Origin: a virus
Virus record (IMG/VR): IMGVR_UViG_3300021963_009370
Coordinates: 1 to 27,928 of that record
Direction: 5' to 3' (one strand)
DNA: 27,928 nt
Part shown: piece after piece, positions 21,291-27,928 of the stretch
Numbering within the stretch: the first letter of the stretch is position 1
Layout of the letters: the number at the start of each line of letters is the position of its first letter
Translations under genes and position numbers: made by a program
Notes under the pieces: generated by a model
Seen by the model: the letters and a program-made list of their open reading frames with translations, nothing else
The model's database searches: none
Told to the model about the DNA's origin: nothing

Positions 21291-22292
21291 TTAAAGTTTG
21301 CTTAACACACCACGTGCTAATGCTGATTTGCTTGTTGGGATTCCAACTTTTCTTAAAAAATTAAATGTTTTTCCTAATAAATCTTTTTCATCGCGGACAA
21401 TTTTACTATCTACATCGTATGTTTTAAATGAAAATTCAACCGTTATTTTAAATACATCACTACTACCTTGTGAAAGAGGTGTTGTAACAATTGATCGGGG
21501 AAATACTTCATTAAATTTCATAGTGTAAACTGTTACATCTGAAGGTCTATTAATTTCCTCATTTAAAATATCAACAATACCGGTAGCTTTTTTTATTTTG
21601 TTATACACTCCTAACTGTCTACCTAAAATAGTGTTCTTCTTTTTTTCAATTGTTTCACTTAAGCTACGTTTTAATTTAGATACTTGCTGTGTTGCATAAT
21701 TAGTAGCTCTTTCCTTTGCTCTCTCAACCAATCTTGAACCGAACTTTGTATTAAAGTTTTGTGTGAAAGGTTCCCATTGTTCACCTGGATAATTAGGTCT
21801 AAGAAAATGTAAATAGGCGTTAGCTACATAGGAATCATATTCACCGATTTCTCTCGTTTCATGTGATACCATAAGCTTTGTCCAATCTTCAAAAAATGTT
21901 TGTAAATCATGCGTTGTATCAATTAAAAATGTCACAGTAAATCCTTGTGTTCCTCCATAATCAACCGTATGAGCACGTTGTTCATTTAATCCTGTTAACC
22001 GCAATGTTCTCGTTTGAATTGTTTTAGCGGGTAAACTAACATCTTCACAAGCAAGCAAATGATCATTTCTAGTATTTCCGTAAGATTGTATGGATCCGCC
22101 TAATCCTTTTGGTGTATCTACGCTAAACAAAAATCTGTTTGTTTTTTGTAACCCATTGCCTCGTACCCATGCAATAAAATTTTGCAGATCTGGTATAGAT
22201 GTGTTTGCTGTTTTAGTAATTAGTGGAAGATCTTGAGATTTGTTTAAACGATCACCCACATTTTTAATTTTTTGTAAAAACTGATTTGTCAT
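21291..22292 (-). CDS. 54: T4 gp54-like baseplate tail-tube initiator
   Basis: 333 aa (T4 gp54: 320). FIAWVRGNGLQKTNRFLFSV near residue 40, then ARTxRxTGLNEQ-like TIQTRTLRLTGLNEQ (about 93-107) and FTVTFLIDTTHD; the C-terminal part has the tube-initiator pattern VYTMKFNEVFPRSI and FKITVEFSFKTY. gp54 sits on the baseplate hub and starts tail-tube polymerisation together with gp48, whose gene is nearby on the other strand. The start overlaps the upstream gene by 4 bases. Confidence 0.75.
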   Translation of the reverse strand: MTNQFLQKIKNVGDRLNKSQDLPLITKTANTSIPDLQNFIAWVRGNGLQKTNRFLFSVDTPKGLGGSIQSYGNTRNDHLLACEDVSLPAKTIQTRTLRLTGLNEQRAHTVDYGGTQGFTVTFLIDTTHDLQTFFEDWTKLMVSHETREIGEYDSYVANAYLHFLRPNYPGEQWEPFTQNFNTKFGSRLVERAKERATNYATQQVSKLKRSLSETIEKKKNTILGRQLGVYNKIKKATGIVDILNEEINRPSDVTVYTMKFNEVFPRSIVTTPLSQGSSDVFKITVEFSFKTYDVDSKIVRDEKDLLGKTFNFLRKVGIPTSKSALARGVLSKL

Positions 22293-22861
22293 AGTTTATC
22301 TCGACTATCTTTAAAGACTTTAGTACGTGATGCTTTTTCAAAATTATCTACCGGCAACATGATTGCCTTTTTCCAATCTTTCGGATGAATCTGCATGATT
22401 CGTGAGTTTATTTGTGAGTACAGATAGTGTTTAACACAAGCATGAACACCCGGAAATTTTGCAGCATTATTTAACAGATTCCATTGTAACCGAAAGCGTG
22501 ATTTATCCGATAGCGTTGTATCAGATACATAAGATAGCATTTTTTCAAGCAACCGCATCCGCAACAATGGCGGTAAGTAATGAAAATTTAACCCGTAAAA
22601 TCCACCGGGAACCTTTCGAAAGGGCATAACTAATGGGAACGTATCATAGTATGGTAATGTATCTTTCGTTTTTGGTTCATATACAAACAGCAACATGGTT
22701 CCAACATTTATTGTTGTGACAAATTCACCAATATCGCTACGTAATACCTTTGCAGGTTGTACAGAAGCTAACCCCAATGCTCTGATAATATCTTGGTACC
22801 ACTTATACGACTTATCGGGAGTTTCTTTTTGGCGAATCTTATCAAAAATAGAAGCTGGCAT
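22289..22861 (-). CDS. conserved T4-like head/neck protein, possibly gp2 (DNA end protector)
   Basis: 190 aa. Patterns such as LLFVYEPKTKDTLPYYDTFP, FYGLNFHYLPPLLRMRLLEKM and KDWKKAIMLPVDNF are conserved in T4-like aquatic phages, where I recall this gene next to gp4 and sometimes annotated as gp2, but the identity is not certain. ATG at 22861; no clear Shine-Dalgarno; a late-type CATAAATA lies 75 bases upstream. It overlaps gp54 by 4 bases. Confidence 0.55.
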   Translation of the reverse strand: MPASIFDKIRQKETPDKSYKWYQDIIRALGLASVQPAKVLRSDIGEFVTTINVGTMLLFVYEPKTKDTLPYYDTFPLVMPFRKVPGGFYGLNFHYLPPLLRMRLLEKMLSYVSDTTLSDKSRFRLQWNLLNNAAKFPGVHACVKHYLYSQINSRIMQIHPKDWKKAIMLPVDNFEKASRTKVFKDSRDKL

Positions 22862-22870
22862 TTAAAAATT

Positions 22871-22904
22871 AACGGTTGACAACGGTTGACAAGTGTGTTA
22901 AAAT
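22871..22904 (+). promoter_or_regulatory. plus-strand sigma70-type promoter with duplicated -35, antisense to gp4
   Basis: The unit AACGGTTGAC is repeated twice in tandem (22871-22890). The first TTGACA (22876-22881) has 17 bp to TAAAAT at 22899-22904; the second TTGACA (22886) has no good -10. Initiation near 22911 would run opposite to gp4 and into gp48. Confidence 0.5.
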
Positions 22905-22935
22905 TACTATGTTGTGAATGATATGCTTAATCATA

Positions 22936-22943
22936 TATTTATG
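22936..22943 (-). promoter_or_regulatory. late-type promoter (CATAAATA) for the 22289-22861 gene and gp54
   Basis: On the minus strand CATAAATA, one mismatch from TATAAATA, lies immediately beyond the gp4 stop and 75 bases upstream of the next minus-strand ATG. The same 9 bases (CATAAATAT) occur at 23426-23434 before gp4. Confidence 0.5.
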
Positions 22944-23399
22944 TTACTTTGTTAACCCTAAGTCACGCTCTGTGACTAGCATGAATTCCCATCCCTGCTG
23001 CTTAGCAAAAGCTGATGCTGCTTTCCACTTCGCTTGATTCACCCCCCACTGCATCACTTCATTTAAAAATTGTCTTGATCGTCTTTTAGGCGGCTGAGGT
23101 TCTTGTGTAAATCTGAAAGGTTTTACTTCAATCAGATACACTTTAATCTCGCCGGTTTTTGTTTTTATCTTTATGGTAAAATCAACAAAATAGCGATGGG
23201 GTTTATTGTCCATGGGGCTAATGTATGGCACCACAATTTCCTCGCTGTTCCAGCAAATAATACTGTCGTTCAAATCACACCACTTCATAAATCTAAGTTC
23301 ATAGCTTGACCGATAGATAATATTCGAGCTATCCCCGACGTATTTGCTGGGATTTGTTGGGGTAAATTTTCCTTTGTATGTATCTTTTGTATAAGCCAT
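22944..23399 (-). CDS. 4: T4 gp4-like head completion nuclease
   Basis: 151 aa from ATG 23399 (MAYTKDTYKGKF). A TTG at 23423 would add 8 residues but lies upstream of the expected late transcript start. TnsA-like PD-(D/E)XK fold: Glu in YRSSYELRFMKWCD (about 30-43), Asp in YFVDFTI and the LIEVKP Glu-x-Lys (about 95). The family completes head filling before tail attachment in T4 (150 aa). Confidence 0.85.
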   Translation of the reverse strand: MAYTKDTYKGKFTPTNPSKYVGDSSNIIYRSSYELRFMKWCDLNDSIICWNSEEIVVPYISPMDNKPHRYFVDFTIKIKTKTGEIKVYLIEVKPFRFTQEPQPPKRRSRQFLNEVMQWGVNQAKWKAASAFAKQQGWEFMLVTERDLGLTK

Positions 23400-23434
23400 A
23401 TAAATATATAAAACTTTAGTCAAGGATATTTATG
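23399..23434. promoter_or_regulatory. interlocked, face-to-face late promoters of gp4 and gp48
   Basis: Plus strand: TATAAATA at 23399-23406, overlapping the gp4 start codon. Minus strand: CATAAATA at 23434-23427, overlapping the gp48 start codon. Expected starts (about 23413 plus, about 23420 minus) leave leaders of about 20 bases. The plus box is part of TATAAATATATAAAA, repeated at 14359. Confidence 0.65.
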
Positions 23435-24628
23435 GCTGACGGTCCTATTATTTTCAGTAATGAAACAGAAGATATAGCAGGTATACTAGAAAAAAATGTT
23501 AGAAGTGATGTTTTAGAAAGGTTTGAATCTGACAACTGGCGAGTGTTACGATATCCGCAAGAATTAGGATCTTCACCTGATCTTAAAAATTACGTAGTGT
23601 TTTATATCAATATACGTGACCGTGATGCATCTGCTGAATATGAAAGAAAAATAGGGACAAATACTATACCAAGAAAACAGCTTAATAAACAAAATCGTAC
23701 AATAACTACAGAAGCAAAAGATTTAGCTCCTATTGCAGTGATCGCAGGTACATCTGCGATTTTAGGATTTTTGCCGCCTGCAGTACAAGCCATAACATCT
23801 ATCGGCGCAGGTTATGCTACAACGGCTATACAGAAAAATGAGGCCGCATCTAATTTTGCGGGAAAAGTTTTTAATAGTATAACAAAAGCTGCTACAGGAT
23901 CGTCATCTAATATACAATTAGTTCAATTAAAAAAGGTTATTGCATTACACATGAACAATAAACCTTCAGCTTCTTATCAAGCTACATATGAAGAAGTTGA
24001 TATGGGTATATTATCAGGTATGCTCAGACAAACGAGTCAAAACAGTGATGTATTAACAAAAATAGATAATATGAATCTAACCGATATTAAATCGGTAGGA
24101 GATGCCTTTGCATCTGGTGTAGCTCCCCTCGCAGCAATGGGTCATAAAAATATTCGTGAAGCTCAAATTTTAGGAACAGGTAGTATTGGTGAAAATCTTT
24201 CTCGTTCAATGGCGATTACGACTAATCCCTTTAAGGAACAGTTATTCAGAAATATGGGATTTCGTACCTTTGCATTTGATTATGTGTTTCTGCCTAAGTC
24301 AAAAAAGGAAGCATTAATGGTGCGTGATATCGTGAACACATTTAAATATTATATGCATCCGGGTATGAATCCTGCAAACCCCTATTGGTTAACCTATCCA
24401 GCTGAATTCGACATTGAATTTCATAGTTATGGACAACCTAATGAATATCTGCATAAAATTTCGTCATGTGTATTAACAAATTTAGATGTTGACTTTGGTA
24501 GCGATAATGATTTTATGACATTTAAACCTGACTTAAAAAATAAAGGGGTTCCTACAGAAATCACACTCAAATTGCAGTTCACAGAACTTGAAGTGCTTAC
24601 ACGCAACCGCGTAGGAGATGGCTACTAA
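23432..24628 (+). CDS. 48: T4 gp48-like baseplate tail-tube cap
   Basis: 398 aa (T4: 364). Begins MADGPIIFSNETEDIAGI. A hydrophobic Ala/Gly-rich segment (about 105-140, LAPIAVIAGTSAILGFLPPA) precedes the cap fold, with NPFKEQLFRNMGFRTFAFDYVF (about 268-290), KYYMHPGMN and PAEFDIEFH as in T4 gp48 and its phage relatives. It caps the baseplate and starts the tail tube with gp54. AAGGA is 7 bases before ATG, and a late promoter is just upstream. Confidence 0.88.
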   Translation: MADGPIIFSNETEDIAGILEKNVRSDVLERFESDNWRVLRYPQELGSSPDLKNYVVFYINIRDRDASAEYERKIGTNTIPRKQLNKQNRTITTEAKDLAPIAVIAGTSAILGFLPPAVQAITSIGAGYATTAIQKNEAASNFAGKVFNSITKAATGSSSNIQLVQLKKVIALHMNNKPSASYQATYEEVDMGILSGMLRQTSQNSDVLTKIDNMNLTDIKSVGDAFASGVAPLAAMGHKNIREAQILGTGSIGENLSRSMAITTNPFKEQLFRNMGFRTFAFDYVFLPKSKKEALMVRDIVNTFKYYMHPGMNPANPYWLTYPAEFDIEFHSYGQPNEYLHKISSCVLTNLDVDFGSDNDFMTFKPDLKNKGVPTEITLKLQFTELEVLTRNRVGDGY

Positions 24629-25380
24629 TGTATTTTTCTAAATTTCCTACCTACGAAACAAATATCAACAATAAACAAGTCACGATTGAGGATATTTTTA
24701 CCCGTGTAGCTGTAGGTAAAACTTATGCAGAAATTTCTTCTATTTTATTGCCGTATCTTGTAAAAGATGGACAAAAAATTGAAGATGTTGCGAATGAGTA
24801 TTATGGTAGTCCCTTTTATCATTGGGTACTTGTTTTAATTAACAATATTACAGATATTCGTGCAGAATGGCCTATTACTGAAAAATCACTACTTGAAAAA
24901 ATTTACGACATTTATGATTATACAGTAACGGTTTCATCAACGTCAGGATTTTCAGTAGGTGACACAGTATATTCTAATACTAATGCAAAATTTTTAGTTA
25001 CAGCTGTTACAGAAACCACAATGAATTTAAGATATCAATCTGGGTCAGTATATTTAGTTGCACAGACATTATTGAAAAAAGTTAATAGCGCTACTTCAAC
25101 AACTATTATTAATGTGATTGATCCAACTGAAGCGACGCATCATTATGAAGAAGTAGCTACAGGTTATGAAGTATCGTATGATTCTACGATAGTTGGATCA
25201 ATTATAGAACTTAATCCTATAGATTCTTTACAAAATAGATTAGGATTAGGGGAAGTCGTTGCTATTTCTAATTTAATATATGAGCAACGTACAAATGACG
25301 CAAAACGTACAATTAAACTATTGAATAATCAATATCTACAACAATTTGTAAGAAACTTTGACGGCGAAATAGGTGTATGA
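24628..25380 (+). CDS. 53: T4 gp53-like baseplate wedge protein
   Basis: 250 aa (T4: 196). N-terminal YFSKFPTYE, then VKDGQKIEDVANEYYGSPFYHWVLVLINNITD (about 46-77), the LysM-like core of gp53. A beta-rich insertion of about 60 residues (about 98-165, TVTVSSTSGFSVGDTVYSN onward) explains the extra length. C-terminal NDAKRTIKLLNNQYL. gp53 links baseplate wedges. It overlaps gp48 (ATG shares the stop base) and the next gene by 4 bases. Confidence 0.88.
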   Translation: MYFSKFPTYETNINNKQVTIEDIFTRVAVGKTYAEISSILLPYLVKDGQKIEDVANEYYGSPFYHWVLVLINNITDIRAEWPITEKSLLEKIYDIYDYTVTVSSTSGFSVGDTVYSNTNAKFLVTAVTETTMNLRYQSGSVYLVAQTLLKKVNSATSTTIINVIDPTEATHHYEEVATGYEVSYDSTIVGSIIELNPIDSLQNRLGLGEVVAISNLIYEQRTNDAKRTIKLLNNQYLQQFVRNFDGEIGV

Positions 25381-26777
25381 CGTATATTGAAACTCCTTCA
25401 TTAATTGATACACAAGACGTACATCAAGAAATAATAAGTAAGCCAGGTGACGTTGTTATAGATGAATTGTATATAACAAAAAATGATGAGAATATGAATA
25501 TTAAAAATTTCTCACCACGGTTTGTATTATACGAGGATATGTTTAATAATTTTTTAAGTGGCGAATTAACTATTACTGATGCAGGAGAATTAGTCCGTAT
25601 ATTAAATTTTAATGGGGCTGAATATTTAACTATCTCATTTCGTACACCACAATCAAAAACTAATATAAAAAAATCATTTGCTATTTACGCACTAAAGGAT
25701 AGATTTTTATCATCTACAAATCGTGAAGAAACATATGTATTGTTGTTCACTTCAATAGAAAATATTACGAATAATGTAACTCATATAAGTAAAAAATTTT
25801 CAGGGAGAACTGATAATCTCATAAAAAACGTATTTGAAACTTATTTAAAGATACCACGAATTGTTGATGGAAATAAAATGTCAGGTGTAACATCATTAGT
25901 TTTACCTGATACTCCTCATAGAACTAATACAACATTTATTAGCACCTATTGGTCTCCTGTGCGTATTATGAGTTGGCTTGCATCACGTAGTATAGGTAAA
26001 GAATATAAAGCACCTAATATGTTATTTTTTGAAACAAACAAATTGTTTGTATTTTCAAGTATTGAAAATTTGATCACAACACAATTAAAACAAAAAGAGA
26101 TCCTCACTGCGTATGTATACTCACCTACGGGGAAGATGGCCTTTGATACAACAAAAACAACATATGGATTGCCCGATATTATTAGACAATATAGTTTAGT
26201 AAAAAATATTGCTCCCTTCACATATTTTGATGTTTTACAGGGACAACATAATGGGTTTTATGGTAATTTTCTTTATACTCATGATATTCTTTTAAAAGAA
26301 TGTAGACAATTTAGTTATAATCATTTTGAAGGATATCAAGATTATTATTTTATGGAAGATTATAAAGCTTCAGGTGATCAAATTACGCAATCAAAGGAAA
26401 AAAATACACGTACATTTTCAGGAAGTACAATATCATCAAATAGAAATATTGTTCACTTTAAGCCTAAGCAATATAAGATGTTTCCTGAACAAATAGATCC
26501 GCAGTATCAAACTTGGGTGCCACAACGTACAAGTTTGTTAATGCAGATGAGTAATTTTAAATTACACATTACAGTTTCAGGTAGAAGTGATCTTGAAGTA
26601 GGACGTTTGATTTACTTTGTATATCCACAGGCACACAGTGGTGATGATGCTGAGTTTAAGGCAGATCAAAAATTGACTGGCATATATATGATCACGGCGA
26701 TTAAACATATTGTATCACCCGCCGGGTATGATTGTATTCTTGAAATTACAAAAGATTCGTTCTTTGAGGCCTTATGA
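25377..26777 (+). CDS. baseplate hub protein, probable gp27 counterpart
   Basis: 466 aa. In T4-like phages the gene between gp53 and gp5 encodes a hub protein on which the spike sits; here the C-terminal part (FKLHITVSGRSDLEVGRLIYF, TGIYMITAIKHIVSPAGYDCIL) has the Dx-x-VG, beta-hairpin pattern of hub/GpD-like domains. Identity to T4 gp27 is not obvious in the sequence, so the call rests mostly on position and on these hub-like hairpins. It overlaps gp5 by 4 bases (ATGA). Confidence 0.6.
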   Translation: MTYIETPSLIDTQDVHQEIISKPGDVVIDELYITKNDENMNIKNFSPRFVLYEDMFNNFLSGELTITDAGELVRILNFNGAEYLTISFRTPQSKTNIKKSFAIYALKDRFLSSTNREETYVLLFTSIENITNNVTHISKKFSGRTDNLIKNVFETYLKIPRIVDGNKMSGVTSLVLPDTPHRTNTTFISTYWSPVRIMSWLASRSIGKEYKAPNMLFFETNKLFVFSSIENLITTQLKQKEILTAYVYSPTGKMAFDTTKTTYGLPDIIRQYSLVKNIAPFTYFDVLQGQHNGFYGNFLYTHDILLKECRQFSYNHFEGYQDYYFMEDYKASGDQITQSKEKNTRTFSGSTISSNRNIVHFKPKQYKMFPEQIDPQYQTWVPQRTSLLMQMSNFKLHITVSGRSDLEVGRLIYFVYPQAHSGDDAEFKADQKLTGIYMITAIKHIVSPAGYDCILEITKDSFFEAL

Positions 26778-27928
26778 TAGATAATTTATATAATCCGAAG
26801 GGATTTTTTCTGTGGGTTGGTGTTGTTGAAGATCGCATGGATCCTTTATTTGTTGGTCGGTGCCGTGTCAGAATTTCAGGATATCATAATCCTGATCCTG
26901 TTGAAATGCCGGTTGAAGATTTGCCATGGGCCTACCCCATGCAACCAATTACATCTGCTGCGATAAGTGGTGTAGGTCAAACACCAACAGGTCCCGTTGA
27001 AGGTACCTGGGTTGTAGGATTTTTTCGTGACGGTGAAGAATGTCAGGATCCGGTCATGTTAGGAACCGTTGGCGGGATTCCTATTCGCATGCCACCTAAA
27101 ATGGCAGGATTTCGTGATCCAGAAAAAACATTATCAACCCGCCCCAACCCAGGACAAGCATACCCTCGTCAAACACAATTAAAAGAATCAGATTTAAGTC
27201 GGTTAGCGCGTCATCAAAAAATCAACGATACTATTGTGGGACAAAAAGATACAGCGCGTGATAAGAATGTACCTATTGCTTTTGGCGGCACGTGGGATCA
27301 ACCTCAAGTTCCATATAATGCAAAATATCCATTTAATCATGTGTTTGAATCAGAAAGTGGGCACGTACTAGAATTCGATGATACAAAAAATAACGAGCGA
27401 GTACACATTTATCATAGAAAGGGCACATTCGAAGAAATTGATGTGAATGGAACCCGAGTGAATCGTATTGTCGGAGATGGATTTGAAATCTTCGAAAGAA
27501 ATAGTCATGTGCATATTAAGGGCAAGTGTAATGTTACAATTGACGGCGATTCAAATATCTACGTAAAAAATAACTGTAGCTTGCAAGTAGATGGAAACTT
27601 AAAAGCACACGCGCACGGTAATATAGAAATGAAAGCGGGTAAGAAAATGATGTTAACCGCGAAGGAAAATATAGAAATAAAGACGGATGAGGACTTTAAT
27701 ACGGACGCATTGAATGTTATTAATATGCGTTCTTTAAAGGGAATGAAGTTGACTGGAACGATTAAAACAACTATTGCAAGTCCTATTACAGAAGTAGCAC
27801 TGTTGAAAATGAACGCCTTCTCTATAACACCGGTTCCTCCCACGCCGCCGATATTCACATCACCCAGTACTATCAATAGTAAATCACCATCAAGTCCTTC
27901 ATTTGGTACCTTAAGTATTCCTGCACGA
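26774..27928 (+). CDS. 5: T4 gp5-like baseplate spike (partial, runs off the window)
   Basis: ATG at 26774 (overlap ATGA with the preceding stop) and open to the last base, 385 codons. OB-fold at residues 5-115 (FFLWVGVVEDRMDPLFVGRCRVRI...GPVEGTWVVGFFRDGEECQDPVMLG). A linker with RPNPGQAYPRQ follows, then a VgrG-like beta-helix from about 195 (FESESGHVLEFDDT...NERVHIYHRKGTFEEI... repeated Asn/Gly/Ile strands to about 340), then a Pro/Ser-rich stretch. The lysozyme domain of T4 gp5 is absent. The C-terminal end is not in the window. Confidence 0.9.
   Translation, partial: MIDNLYNPKGFFLWVGVVEDRMDPLFVGRCRVRISGYHNPDPVEMPVEDLPWAYPMQPITSAAISGVGQTPTGPVEGTWVVGFFRDGEECQDPVMLGTVGGIPIRMPPKMAGFRDPEKTLSTRPNPGQAYPRQTQLKESDLSRLARHQKINDTIVGQKDTARDKNVPIAFGGTWDQPQVPYNAKYPFNHVFESESGHVLEFDDTKNNERVHIYHRKGTFEEIDVNGTRVNRIVGDGFEIFERNSHVHIKGKCNVTIDGDSNIYVKNNCSLQVDGNLKAHAHGNIEMKAGKKMMLTAKENIEIKTDEDFNTDALNVINMRSLKGMKLTGTIKTTIASPITEVALLKMNAFSITPVPPTPPIFTSPSTINSKSPSSPSFGTLSIPAR

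Noticed and set aside
23400-23423. TTG start that would lengthen gp4 by eight residues
   Set aside because: The added residues are encoded by late-promoter sequence and precede the family's usual N-terminus; ATG 23399 is preferred.
27559-27876. Minus-strand ORF of 105 codons near the window end
   Set aside because: Opposite the beta-helix of gp5, whose frame is continuous to the last base; shadow.
1-27928. CRISPR array, insertion sequence or prophage integration module
   Set aside because: No spaced direct repeats, transposase, integrase or attachment-like repeats were seen on either strand.

Overview
The window is an AT-rich piece (high 30s % GC by eye) of a large T4-like myovirus genome. 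The diagnosis rests on several clearly recognisable T4 core proteins in T4-like order: gp33-gp59-gp32 (late-transcription coactivator, helicase loader, ssDNA-binding protein), gp26, gp54, gp4, gp48, gp53 and a gp5 spike, with PhoH, a DsbA-like protein and TATAAATA late promoters. Sigma70-type promoters (TTGACA, 16-17 bp, TATATT or similar) provide a second promoter class. The TonB-dependent receptor at 10842-13526 resembles, from memory, receptors of Gemmatimonadota. That is a hint about the host, not proof.

Layout. 1-383: the end of one gene and two tiny ORFs. 428-3205: UV-damage endonuclease, DsbA-like protein, GMP reductase and a methyltransferase-like protein. 3205-8006: a very AT-rich surface-glycan-type cassette with two related glycosyltransferase-like proteins, two SAM methyltransferases and a nucleotide-sugar dehydrogenase. 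7981-10801: NAD synthetase, a small ORF, an FmdB-type zinc ribbon, PhoH and a PD-(D/E)XK nuclease. 10842-13526: a full-length TonB-dependent receptor with signal peptide. 13519-13790: a circularly permuted (two-piece) tmRNA gene with its own tag ending ALAA. 13791-16495: a QueC-like PP-loop ATPase, a subtilase with a Cys-rich tail and a SleB-type cell-wall hydrolase. 16533-18541: gp33, gp59, a small acidic protein and gp32, closed by a bidirectional terminator. 18577-23399 (minus strand): lysozyme-domain tail protein, a gp26 pair probably joined by a -1 frameshift, gp54, a head/neck protein and gp4. 23432-end (plus strand): gp48, gp53, a hub-like protein and gp5 (cut by the window end).

How the parts fit. 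The right third is the virion baseplate and head-completion module, driven by late promoters; gp33 is the late coactivator itself. The left and centre are accessory. GMP reductase and NadE touch host nucleotide and cofactor pools, the glycan cassette probably alters a surface sugar, and the TonB-dependent receptor would sit in the host outer membrane. The tmRNA would give the phage its own ribosome-rescue RNA. The most notable items are the phage-borne permuted tmRNA, the phage-borne TonB-dependent receptor and the canonical TTTTTTC slip site that extends gp26 into a tail-chaperone-like frame.
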